This document shows, in pieces, positions 12,961 to 24,559 of a stretch of DNA of 64,000 nt. The stretch is taken from the NCBI GenBank assembly GCA_022749755.1, contig CM040440.1:14371269-14435268 (forward strand), read 5' to 3'. Numbering within the stretch: the first letter of the stretch is position 1; every line of letters begins with the position of its first letter. This DNA is from Azadirachta indica. Taxonomy: Eukaryota; Streptophyta; Magnoliopsida; Sapindales; Meliaceae. Below the pieces are notes generated by a model. It was not told the origin of the DNA. It did not search any database and saw only the letters and a list, made by a program, of their open reading frames with translations. The position numbers were made by a program, and so were the translations under genes.

Positions 12961-14210
12961 GAGGGTTAAAAAAATGTAAATGTAAGTGAGACGCTTCTTT
13001 TAATTTTAAATATTGTTAATTGATTTGTTGTATGATTATTTAAATGAAAATTGTATTTGTTAAGCAAATTTTAGTCCCATTAATAATAAAAAATTGTATC
13101 ATTATTTATTTTTTACTTGTTTTATTTTATGTATAAAATGTCTCATTTAAAAATAAACTTATGGGTCAATAAATTATAACTTCAATCATTCTTAATAAAA
13201 ATGATAAAAATAAATAAATCAAAGGAAATAGAAAGAAATGAAATTTTTTGAGTTTTATGTTTTTTTTTTGGTAATTTTAATTCATTTCAAAAAGATTTAG
13301 AGAAAATAATTAATTATTTATAGGTTTTGAGTTTATTACTCTCAGTGTTTTCCTTTTTTTAAATGACTAATAAAGTTTTTTTTCTCAAATATTAATTCTT
13401 TTTACTTGCATTTATTAGTTTTGTTCTTATACTAAGGGGTATTTGGAATTGTTATGAATTTTTAAATAATTTGTTTCTATTATTCTTTAGAAATAATCAA
13501 TTTTAAAAAGAATTAATTTAGTGTTTGACAACTTGAATATTGAAAAGTGTCGTAAATTTGAAAAACACATTATCAACATTTGATTTGAGGGTTAAAAAAC
13601 TTTAAATGTAAGTGAGATGCTTCTTTTGATTTTAAATATTGTTAATTGATTTGTTGTATGATTATTTAAATGAAAATTGTATTTGGTAAGCAAATTTTAG
13701 TTCCATTCATAATAAAAATTTATATCATTATTTATTTTTTACTTGTTTTATTTTATGTATAAAATGTCTCATTTAAAAATAAACATATGGGTCAATAAAT
13801 TATAACTTCAATCATTCTTAATAAAAATGATAAAAATAAATAAATCAAAGGAAATAAAAAGAAATGAAATTTTTTGAGTTTTACATTTTTTTTGAGTAAT
13901 TTTAATTTACTTCAAAAAGATTTAGAGAAAATAATTAATTATTTATAGGTTTTGAGTTTATTACTCTAAGTGTTTTCTTTTTTTTTTAATGACTAATAAA
14001 GTTTTTTTCCTTAAATATTAATTCTTCTTACTTGTATTTATTAGTTTTGTTCCTATAATAAGGGTATGTAGAAGTACTATGCATTTTAAAATAATTTGTA
14101 TCTATTATATTTTAAAAATAATCAACTTTAAAAAGAATTCATTTAGTGTTTGGTAATTTGGATATTCAAAAATGCTATAAATTTGAAAAGCACTTTATCA
14201 ACTTTTGATA
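12961..14210. repeat. Tandem direct duplication, unit about 626 bp
   Basis: Unit 1 runs 12961-13586 and unit 2 13587 to about 14210. Both begin gagggttaaaaaa and share long blocks such as attgttaattgatttgttg and gggtcaataaattataac. They differ by scattered substitutions and small indels. Near each unit's end is a taaggg(g)tat(t/g) motif resembling the left terminus of the element ending at about 14698, so the duplication includes part of that element. No ORF. Confidence 0.85.
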
Positions 14211-14698
14211 AATTTTACTATTAAAATATTGTAATGATATAAATGACTACAATAGACATATAATATTAAATATTATTTATTATATATATATATAATATAA
14301 TATAATATATAACATAAGAAGAAAACATTAAAATAAATCAATAGCCAATAAAATACTAATTTTGATGATAGTTGTAAGAATAAAGTTTATGTCAAAAAAT
14401 GAAAAATAAATTTACGTAAAAAAAATAAAATAAAAGATTAAATACTTAAATTTTGTTAACAGTATTTTTGAATTTATATAATTTAGATAAGGATATAAAT
14501 AAAATTATAATTGTAAATAAAATAACATTTTAAAATTAGATTTTGAAAAGTTTCTCAAAATCTGCTTCTCAAAATTTGCTGTGCAACAATAAATTTTGAA
14601 TAAAATAATTTTTAAAAAAATTACTAGATACCTAAAATTGATTTTAATAATTAAAAAATTACTTTAAAAATTTTTCACGACAATCTCAAATAGTCTCT
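14060..14698. mobile_element. Candidate Tourist/PIF-like MITE
   Basis: The left end taa-gggtatgtagaagt and especially its sister copy at 13433 (taa-ggggtatttggaattg) resemble the reverse complement of the right end near 14670-14698 (gagactatttgagattg). The flanking trinucleotides are TAA on the left and TCA on the right, so a TAA target duplication is only approximate. No coding capacity. Confidence 0.35.
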
Positions 14699-14699
14699 C

Positions 14700-15369
14700 A
14701 GCAATTTATCAATAAGTTTAATTCTGATTGTAATTATTAGCTCAAATTGTAATAAAATAAGATATAAACAAGTAAAATATTTGACTATAGCTGACATGCA
14801 CCTTAATTCCTCTCATTTGATTTCTCAATTAATTATGAATTCAATTATCAAATTTACTTGTTGAATTACAATGTGATACAGTAATATGCACGTATATATA
14901 ATACAAGCCAGCCAGTGAATAACAGCTAATAAGTAATTAATGTATTAAATCTATAATAAGTTTAAGTCAATTTTTTTAATGAAAATAGTGTTAAATCCAT
15001 TTAATTTAGAACAGTTCTGGATCTATTGTTTGCTTATTTTGAGAATAAGAAAAGAAATTGAAATCTTGTGAAGTTTTAGATATACTATTTTTAAGAGATT
15101 AGAAAGAACAACTAAATTTTGAACTTTTGAATAATTACAACTAAAACAATAATAATTAATTTTTGTTATCTTCTTCTATGCTAGTTGGATTACTAGCTAT
15201 ATAAATTAATTACCATTGCTTAATCGATCAACTAGAAGGCTAATAATGAAGTCGATTAATTATGTTGGGTAAGGGAGATTATTTTCTTTAAAATTATTAA
15301 TAATGAAGGTTTTGTTTAATTGGGTAATTCTTACTATATAATTTATATATATATATTTAATATTACATA
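14700..15369. other. AT-rich intergenic DNA
   Basis: I see no gene, clear repeat boundary or RNA gene in this stretch. Confidence 0.6.
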
Positions 15370-16110
15370 CATATACAAATTATCGATATTATATCGAAAA
15401 TCTAACGAAAATTTGTGATGATATTTCATACGATACAAATTACTAATATTATATCGAAAATTTATTGGGAATTTGTGATAGTATCTCATATGATACGGTC
15501 TGAATATTTTCACCCAATTAGAGAAATTTGTGTATCCCATATGGTACAAGTTATTGATATTACATCAAAAATCTACCAGAAATTTGTTATGGTATCCCAT
15601 ATGATATAAGTTACCGATATTACATTGAAAATTTATACCGAAAATTTGTGATAGTCTCTCATATGATACAAGTTACTGATATTACATCGAAAATTTATCA
15701 GAAATTTGTAATAGTATCTCATATGACACAGTCTGGATATTTTCATCCAATTAAAGAAATTTGTGTATCTCATATGATACAAGTTACTGATATTATATCG
15801 AAAATCTATCAGAAATTTGTTATGATATCCCATACGGTACAAGTTACCGATATTATATTGAAAATTTATATCAAAAATTTGTAATAGTATCCCATATAAT
15901 ACAAGTTACCGATATTACATCAAAAATTTATCTGAAATTTGTGATAATATCTTATATAATATAGTTTGAATATTTTTACCCAATTAAAAAAATTTTTGTA
16001 TTCCATATGGTACAAGTTACTAATATTACATTGAATATCTACAAAAAATTTGAATTAGTAATGGTATCTCATATGACACAGTCCAAATATTTTCACCCAA
16101 TACACTATAG
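15370..16110. repeat. Higher-order tandem repeat (about 60-bp A and 51-bp B monomers)
   Basis: A-type monomers carry atatgatacaagttac then gatattacatcgaaaattt. B-type monomers carry gacacagtctgga then ttttcacccaatta. B monomers start near 15492, 15723, 15955 and 16075. The first three are spaced about 231 bp, giving an A-A-A-B higher-order unit, and the last is 120 bp away after a shortened unit. Monomer lengths are close to multiples of three, so long open frames appear on both strands with repeating peptides. These are repeat artefacts rather than supported genes. There are no unique spacers, so this is not CRISPR-like. Confidence 0.85.
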
Positions 16111-16564
16111 TAAGAATTATTTTTCAAAATTGAAAAATAGGCCTTGCTTGCACTGGGAAGGCTGGACTCCAATTATGAAGTCTTGCCTTCTTACCACTCG
16201 GTCCAAGTGGCATATAATTTTATATGTTTAGTATGTTAAAAAAAAAAACTAATACTACAAAATTCTTATAATATAAGATTGGTTTACAAACAGTTTATTA
16301 ATTAATAACAAGACCACACATACAAAGCTAGCTCGATCCTCAAAATATAACATATATAATTACAATAACCATTAATTATATCCACAATAAATTAAATATC
16401 ATGATTTATTTTACATATATATTCGATCAAACTATCAAAATCACTTTGATAAATGAGGAGAAATTAAATAATTAATTGCACAATAAATAAATACTTTGAC
16501 AAGGGTATGTTACTAATATTAGTGTACAGAACAAATGAAAGCTCTACTACACAATATCCCCCAA
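16111..16564. other. AT-rich intergenic DNA
   Basis: A short GC-richer patch (about 16138-16210, caattatgaagtcttgcc region) sits in otherwise AT-rich DNA. No gene or repeat is recognised. Confidence 0.5.
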
Positions 16565-16837
16565 TTACTCCTTCAAATTAACCTCCTCTTGTGTAGTTGT
16601 TGTTTTGATTGATACAATACACATGTTTTGTAAAAATTGAATAACTTTTGCAATTTGGGATCTTTGAAATTTTAGTTTAAGAGAAAAAGTAGATCGAGAT
16701 TTAAATAGAGAAATACTATTTTGAATAATGAATGAACATGAAAAAATTAAAGAAGAAATTCTTTCTAAGAGTTGATTTCCTTCTCCAACAGAAGAAAATG
16801 TGGTAGAAGTATTGGGAATTTTGTAGATTAAATGCAT
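16565..16837 (-). CDS. Possible small ORF, 90 aa, unknown
   Basis: A 90-codon ORF starts at ATG 16837-16835 and stops at 16565. A TATAAATATAG sequence on the same strand lies at 16874-16884, 37-47 nt upstream of the ATG, which would leave a very short leader. The peptide is Ser/Thr/Ile/Phe-rich with a basic middle (FKSRSTFSLKLKFQRSQ) and an acidic end (TTQEEVNLKE). I recognise no domain, signal peptide or known peptide-hormone motif. In DNA this AT-rich such an ORF can arise by chance, so this is a low-confidence candidate. Confidence 0.2.
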   Translation of the reverse strand: MHLIYKIPNTSTTFSSVGEGNQLLERISSLIFSCSFIIQNSISLFKSRSTFSLKLKFQRSQIAKVIQFLQNMCIVSIKTTTTQEEVNLKE

Positions 16838-16849
16838 GAGAGATACCAA

Positions 16850-18038
16850 AAAAAATAATATTATCGATATAAACTATATTTATACAAAATAATGTAATAA
16901 TACTATATTATTATTATATATCTTGTATATTTATCTCGTATGAGTTATCTGCTATCACATGTTTTATATCATTTATTTATTTTACTTCATCCTATGTGAA
17001 TTATTTGTTATATATATATTTAATACTTAAAAATATACTATTATTATTGTAACCATATTAATATCATAAATTATATCTATGAAATGTAAGTTATAAAAAT
17101 AAATCATAAAAAGAAACAATCTCTCATGTTATATATTGTTCCAATTTGAAATGTTAAGGTTTCATTTTTAACCATAGCTAAAATTTTAATTTGTTCTAAT
17201 TACTATAAATGAATCCTTTATGATATTAATATTTGCGTTGTCAATTTTCTAAAATTTTATCAATATTATTTTCTTTTACTTTTTTAAAAAAATATAAGAT
17301 ATATAATAATAATATAATGTTAATTTATACATAAATTCTTATACATAATATGCTTAAACAGAAGATATTTAGTCTTTGGTCTACAAGAGTTAATAACTAT
17401 ACTTCACAAGTCATTTTGAATAATAATATGACTAAAATTTTCTTTAAATGAATTTTTTTATTAAACATTATTGAAGCTTTGAAAGTATAACCATTTTAGA
17501 ATGGAATTATTAATTATTAATATGCATAAATAAGAAAATGAGTATTAAAGATTAATTCTCAAGTTAGTGTAGTATTTATCACTCTAATTAATTATTTTTC
17601 CTAAAAATAATAATACAACAATATGAAATGTATGCTTAACCAAAGTTTTAAAAATTCTAAGAGCATATTTTTACGTTTACAAACAAGGCATGGGTGATTT
17701 GATTTTGAGTTAATAAAATATTAAAATTTTTTTTTTTTTTTATTGTCTATAAACTTATAAAAATTGTTTGACTAATACTATATTTTAAAAAAAAAATTAA
17801 ATTATTTAAAATACTCTTATTTTATTTTAGAAATTTTATTTTATTTCTTTTGTAATATAATTTAAAATTTTCTATTAAAATAGTTATAATAATTTTTAAT
17901 AAAAAATATTTAGAACACTAAATAATTAATAAATTTTAAAAATTTTATTTATGAAATATATCTTTAAAAAATATTTTATTTAAAAAATTATACCGAATAA
18001 TATTGTAATAATTATTTTGTTAAAAATCTAATGGCCTC

Positions 18039-18040
<2 letters not shown>
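16850..18040. other. AT-rich intergenic DNA with decayed element sequence
   Basis: No gene was found. The stretch 17690-17990 contains aaaatactcttattttatttt, close to the interior of the MITE at 57242-57666, so it may be a decayed copy without recognisable ends. The rest shows nothing distinctive. Confidence 0.4.
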
Positions 18041-18089
<49 letters not shown>

Positions 18090-18090
18090 T
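18041..18090. repeat. (TTA)n microsatellite
   Basis: About 16 uninterrupted TTA/ATT triplets lie roughly 100-150 bp upstream of the likely transcribed region of the transporter gene. Confidence 0.95.
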
Positions 18091-18189
18091 ACTTAATTTT
18101 GTTATGGAAATTTTGCATACACATTCATCTGAAATAAAATCAAAATCAGAAACCTCAGCAGTGAAATCAGAAATAATCCTAAAGAGAAT

Positions 18190-18734
18190 GTATTGTTCAC
18201 GCGGTCAACCACCGTCTTTCAGCTTCATATTTATTGATTTTATTGCTATTTGATGTTCTAAACGTGCGCCCGCCCAAACAGGACCACATTTTACTAGTAT
18301 CGATCATCAGTTGTTCTATCGTCGTGGAAGGAACCCAGTTTGTTGATTCGTTTTCCTTTTGAAGACTCCGAGGATCCAATTCTGAGTCAATTTTAGGAAA
18401 GGTACAGATTTCTCTGTATGTGTAAGCTTTTTCTTAGATTTCTTTATGTAATAGAAGCGTTATCGGTTTGGATTTCCTAACTATTGTATTGGGTTCTTCT
18501 AATCCGTATGAAAAATGTGGCTTTCGGCTCATATGTTTGACTCCATTATCGTTTTCCCTTGTTTCTATGTGTTCTAGGTAAGCTGTGTTGTGATTATGAC
18601 TTGGGTACTTTGATTTTTCCCCGGACAAGATACAATCTGATATGGGTATACCAGCGTTTGGAGTGGTTTTAAGTTAATGAACTCTTTTTGGGAAGATTAG
18701 TTGCTAGTTTGATTCGTGTTTGGGTTCAAAAGAT
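18190..18734 (+). promoter_or_regulatory. 5' leader of the transporter gene with a possible leader intron
   Basis: Base composition rises to gene-like values from about 18190. A donor-like aggaaag/gtacag at about 18401 and an acceptor-like caaaag at 18732, two bases before the ATG, would define a 5' UTR intron. This is inferred from splice-like motifs only. Confidence 0.35.
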
Positions 18735-21349
18735 ATGTCAAATAAAGTTTGGAGATGGTTTTTAGGTTTGGTATACATAGTTGCAGTTGCAACTATCTGG
18801 ATTGCTGCCAGCTTTGTGGTTCAGTCTGTTGTAGATGCCGGTGTTTCGCCATTTCTCATCACATACATTTGCAATTCATTGTTTGTTGTCTACATTCCCA
18901 TTGCTGAAATCGGGAGATATTTGGAGGACACATATGGAAGTTTATTTTTCTGGAGAAACAAGAAGAGGAGCTCTTTACCACAATTGAGAGACTCAGAACA
19001 GGCCATTCTTCTCGAAGAGAGTGATGTAGGTATAAAAAGCGAGGGATCCAATTGGTCTTTGCTTTTACAGGAGGGAGAAGTTAGTCAGCAGAGAAGAGAT
19101 ATTGATTTTGGATCAGAACCTGTTATAGATGAATCTCAGAGGGCTTTGCCTATTGTTGAAGTTCTGGAAGATGCAAGAAAAGGACTTGATGCAAAAGGAC
19201 GATGGACACGCACTAGAGTGGCAAAGATCAGCCTGTTGATTTGCCCATTTTGGTTTTTGGCACAGCTGACTTTTAATCTCTCCTTGAAGTATACTACAGT
19301 AACAGTAAGCATTTATTTAATTTTTGTATTGCATCTTTTACAGATATCTGTACATATTTCACCATTTTGGTGTAATTAGTTCCTTTCCCTTGTTGCATTC
19401 AGTCGAATACTATCTTAAGCAGTGCATCTAGCCTTTTCACGTTTTTGGTCTCCCTAGCATTCCTTGGTGAGAAGTTCACCTGGCTCAAGCTTATAAGTGT
19501 TCTTCTTTGCATGGCGGGTACTATCATTGTCAGCTTTGGTGACTCTGAAACTAGTAGCAGTTTAGGGGAAATTGCTTCTCATCCTCTTCTTGGAGACATT
19601 CTTGCCCTTGTATCAGCTGGACTATATGCTGTGTATATTACCCTTATACGCAAGAAGTTACCTGATGATGATGGCAAAAGTGGTCATGCCAGCATGGCAC
19701 TCTTCCTTGGTTTTCTTGGCGTTTTCAACCTCCTCATTTTTCTGCCTGTTGCACTTATACTCAATTTCACCAAGATAGAGCCTTTCCATAGGCTGACTCT
19801 GGAGCAGTTTGGTTTAATTGTTGGTAAAGGTATGCAAAGTTTATGATTTTGTTTCCTTTTTGTGGTGTTTGGTTTCATATTTTATTTTTTCATTTTTCTT
19901 GAGCTTACTCTCATTGACTTGAAGTGGTGTGAACGATATACTCAATTCAGCATTTTCTTTCTAGTCCTGGCTAGGGTCCTTGATGGTGTATATTAAGTAT
20001 TTGCTTTATTTCTGTGCATACTTATAATTGTGGTGTGATACTACTTAGAAGATGCTGATATGGTTGGTCAAATTAATATTTGTACTTATTTGTCGTCTTG
20101 GTGACTGTGTTCCTGGTTGTCACTCATATTCGCTAAACTTATTGGAAAACCATGTGCTTGACATTATCTCTACTGAGAAGAGATCACCCCTTTCGTTTCA
20201 TTTTGGGTGATGAATGGATCGTACCATTTGAGCATTTTTTTCATGCTTTTCCTAGAGATCTGAAGAAAGCTGCAATTAATAGTTTTTTCCTAATCCTCCC
20301 TTCCCAAAGGAAGAATATGGAATTCTTTTTCCTTTTCCTTTCTACAGGGACCAGAATTAGCTCATCAGTATAGCTGCTATGTAGGATTGATTTGCCAATT
20401 TCAGAACATGAAGTTAGCTTAAATGTTCAACTAATGCAGCTTACTTGAATTTAATAGTGAGAGAGTTGAGCAAACTGGCTGTTGACTCTACATTCTTACA
20501 TTTGGTAACTGGCTCTACATTCTGCTAGATGATCATTTGTACCACTTAACTGGTGAAACTGCAGTTGGCATGCAAGAGTGAAAAAAGTAGGATGTGTGCT
20601 GCCTTTTACATTAAATTGGGTTGGGGTGATCTCTCCAGTTGTTTCTCCTAGGATAGTTTGCATTTGTATTAGCTTTATGATAAGGTGTTTTCGTAAATCT
20701 TTCTGAAGAGATTAGAATGGATAGATTTTATCCAAATTTTGAAAAATGCTCGATCTGGCTTTTACCGTTTCCCAAAGGAAATAGTTTTGAGTTTTTGCTG
20801 AGAATATTTTTCTTAAAGGTTTATGAGACCAAACTTCTATATCACTATACTAAGAGCATGTTTAGATACTTCATGCATTATGTGATGATCAACCGCCTGT
20901 ATGTTTCATTTGTTTTTTTAATTTATGATTTAAGGTGTTCTTATTAAATCAGATATTATATACATCCAGTATGATAATTGGATTCGGATGACATGTGTCT
21001 TTCAGTTTCTAAATTTTGTTTTCTTTCACTTGTAGGTTTGCTAGACAACGTCCTGAGTGATTATTTATGGGCAAAGGCGGTACTTCTAACAACCACCACT
21101 GTAGCAACAGCTGGTCTAACAATCCAGGTCCCATTAGCAGCAGTTGTCGATTCATTAACTGGCAACGCCCCAAATCTCCTGGATTACCTTGGAGCTGTTG
21201 CTGTCATGATTGGATTTGCCGGCATAAACATCCCTTCTGATGCTTTAAGCCAATCAAAAGGTGCTAGCGTTGAACTAGAAACTGAAAATTCTAGTCCAGT
21301 GGATCAAGAGAACTTGTCGCTCCGTCCAGACACCACAGCAACCCCATAA
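18735..21349 (+). CDS. SLC35F/EamA-type membrane transporter
   Basis: Three exons, 18735-19304, 19403-19829 and 21036-21349, give 436 residues. The protein is mostly hydrophobic with about ten predicted membrane spans. The first covers roughly residues 8-30 (LGLVYIVAVATIWIAASFVV). A long hydrophilic loop (about residues 65-150, with a KKRSS patch) follows the second span, and a second helical bundle includes LLDYLGAVAVMIGF. This matches the drug/metabolite transporter superfamily, EamA/DUF6 fold, SLC35F5 branch (related to yeast YML018C). The substrate is unknown; family members sit in vacuolar or Golgi membranes. The ATG at 18735 is the first in frame. By position and type it matches Arabidopsis At3g07080 as I recall it. 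The 1.2 kb second intron holds no recognisable exon. Confidence 0.92.
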
Positions 21350-21872
21350 CATGTTGGCTGTTTCTATACAGTATTCACCACACCATTTCAGTTGTAAGGT
21401 AATATTCAAGTGTACTATATATCTACTACTTTCAAAAGAAATTCTTGTTCCTATTCTTTAAATTTAGTCTTATAGATGAAATTATCATGGTCGATCACGT
21501 ATTATTCGCAAGGCTCATTATATTAATTTGGATGAATTGTGTTTGCGTTAGTACTGATTCAGACTTGAGCAAACTGTATCATGCCCTAAAAATTCTTTGT
21601 GATAGCTTACCTACACAAATAAATAGAGGCCTGTGCTCTAGTTATTGTTAATTATGAGGATTCATATAATAACGTTACTTCTGTGCTTGAGTTGTCTACT
21701 AAAGCACTTCTATTATAATGCCTGTTTGATATAGCTTTTTCACTAGGTAAAGAAAATAACCAAATCCCTATAAAATTAGAAATCTAAGCTCCTGTTAATT
21801 ATCTTACTATTATTGTGTGAAGGGCCCCAAAAAATATTTTAACTTAAAGAAGTGGATGGACAATATTTAAAT
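21350..21872 (+). other. 3' UTR and downstream DNA of the transporter gene
   Basis: This is the 3' flank of the transporter. A canonical AATAAA at 21618-21623 lies about 270 nt after the stop and is a plausible poly(A) signal. No other feature is seen. Confidence 0.45.
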
Positions 21873-24333
21873 GGGATAATGTGTTTTGCACCCTTCACGA
21901 GGAAAATACTCTAGAGTTTTTGGCCAATCCTAAATGATCCTCACTTTTGAAGAAATATTAAAATACCTCTTGAGACATTATTTTAAATATTATTTTATAT
22001 ATAAATTGATTATTTTGTCCTTGCACTATTAAAAAATATATAAAATAATTTAATTATTTTTATTTTTACTTTATAATAACTAATATAATTTTATTATAAT
22101 ATTTACAATTAAAAGATGATAATATTTTAATTTTTAATTATTTTTTGAGAGAATGTCCAATTCTCTTGATGTTTGACCTAATATCCAATACCCTTGTAGT
22201 TTTTATAATACTTTAAATTTTTTTTCTGTTAGTCGACAGAGTTAAATATAGTAATATATGAATTTTTAAAGTTTAATCTATTAACTTAAATAGTCTCAAT
22301 AGTTTAAAAAATACACATAAAAATTTTAATTTATTAAAAATAATAATTATACTCTTATATAATAGTGATTAGTTAAAAATTATTTTCAACTCTTAATTGA
22401 AAATAAATACTAAATAATAATATATTTTATTTTATAACATATTGATAACTAAATATTTATTAATATATTATAATTTAAATATAAGTTAATTCATTTTATA
22501 ATGTATAACAATTCAATATTAATTAGGTATAAGAAAATAAAATAAATACTAATCTTAAAATATATTATAATACAATACTTATAATTTTATATAATCATAA
22601 CTATTGTATTATAATATAATTATAAAATTTTATAATATATTAATAATTCGGTATTACAAAAGTATTAAAAAAAAATAAAAAAAATAAATCATATATTTAA
22701 TATTTTATTTTTTTTTTAGCTAATTATTATTAATATTTTTACTTAATTACTATTAAATAAGGATATAATAGTTATTTTTTAATAAATTAGACTTTTTTAT
22801 GAACATTTTCAACTCTAATTAAAAATAAATATTAAAATAATAATATATTTTATTTTATAACACATTAATAATAAAATATTTATTAATATATTACAATTTA
22901 GATATAAGTTTATTTATTTTATAATATATTAATAATACAATATTAATAAGGCTAATGAGTTAAATTTTAAAGATTCACATGTTATTAAATATTTTTTAAA
23001 ATTTGAAACAATAACGAATTTTGTAACTAAAAAAATGATATTTTAAAATAACAGAATGGATTTTATAACTAAAATGCATTTTAAATTAAAATTTTTTATG
23101 AAAATGTAAAATATATAATAATATGATACAATATTATTATATCTATTTATATAGATAGAATTACATATGTAATAGTAATATCATTTTTTTAATATATTAT
23201 TTTTCATATATGTTAGTCAATATAAATATATTATTTATATTAAATATTAAATAAATTATTATAAATTATTCTTTAAATAAAAATTTAAAAAAAATTCTTA
23301 CAAATAAAATATTATATAAAATTAAAAGATTAATTTTATAATTTTTAGAATAAATAAAATAATAATATTTTATGTATTTTAAAAATTATAAAATAAATCT
23401 TTTAATATATAAATATCATGTTAAAAAATTTTAAAATTTAAATAAAATTTATATTTAAAACATAATTTATAAACTAATTATTAATATATTATAAAATATA
23501 TTATCATTTTAATATTTATTTTTAGTTAGAAGTTAAAAATAACTTTTTACTAATTTTTATTAAATAAAAATATAAATATTTTTAATAAATTAAAATTTTA
23601 TAAATATTTTTAAAATTATTTAAACTATTTAAATTAATAGACTAAACTTTAAGAATTCATATATTATTATATTTAACCTTGACACATAATAAAAAAAAAT
23701 CTAAATATTTTTAAAAAAAACATTTGATATCAAAATATTAAATTAAACAACAAATAAAAATCAAATATTTTTCTCATTTTTCTTTTAAATTTGTTATTAA
23801 TTTTTTAATAATATTAATTATTCATTTTATTATAATAATTTATGTAAAAAATTAAGTATAATTAATATTATCCAAATTTATTGTCAATTTTCTACAATTT
23901 GTAAAAAACAATTACTGTAAAATTTTTACAATTATAATAAATTTTTATAACTAATTTTGTTGTAAAAAGTTTTACAATTAATGTTATAATTTACTTACGA
24001 TTAATATTATAATAGATTAACAATTAGACATTATTTAACAACATTAATTATACAACATTTTTCAAATCGATTTTTTTAGTAAATTGATCAATTTTAAAAA
24101 AAATATATATAATAATATTATTAAAAATTAATAACTAATTTAAAAGAAAAATAATTAAAAATTAATACATAAAAATTTTAATTTTTAATATTAAATATTA
24201 ATTATTTAATAATTATGAAATAAAATACTAAATTTACATTTAAAATAGTATTTAAAATAATATCTCAAAAAGTACATCAATGTTTCTTTAGAATATTCAG
24301 AGCGTTAGTGAAAACAAGACACAATAATAATTC
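21873..24333. mobile_element. Large AT-rich foldback element FB2, about 2.46 kb
   Basis: Inverted matches are nested. Outer: 21949-22005 pairs with 24235-24292 (aagaaa-ATT ... cttttgaga-attattttaaata, reading the right side in reverse complement). Inner: about 22230-22460 pairs with about 23470-23690 (aatatatgaatt-ttaaagttta and the aaaataaatattaaa-ataatatatttta block). The left tip gggataatgtgttttgcaccc resembles the ends of non-autonomous Mutator-like elements; the right tip is degenerate near 24330. The interior also has a direct repeat, about 22336-22510 versus 22770-22955. No ORF. Confidence 0.5.
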
Positions 24334-24559
24334 TATTTAAATAGTTCCAACACACATTACATTAAATACAATAATCCATTTGATAATATGAAATGTTGTA
24401 CCACCTTAACTTTGAACGCCTGAGAACAATGATTACCTGCTTAGGATGCAGTTTAAATAAATGGAAGAAAGTTTCATCGTCTAGGTTAATGTAGTGGATT
24501 TTTAAGATCCGGACAAATTATCTTCTTAAGAAATCAGGTTTTTTTTTTCAATTAAGTTC

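Noticed and set aside
15370..16110. Possible CRISPR-like array
   Set aside because: The units are contiguous and diverge gradually with no unique spacers, and the host is a plant.
15415..16231. Series of open frames on both strands with repeating peptides
   Set aside because: They arise from the tandem repeat, whose monomers are near multiples of three. No start context, splice pattern or domain supports a gene.
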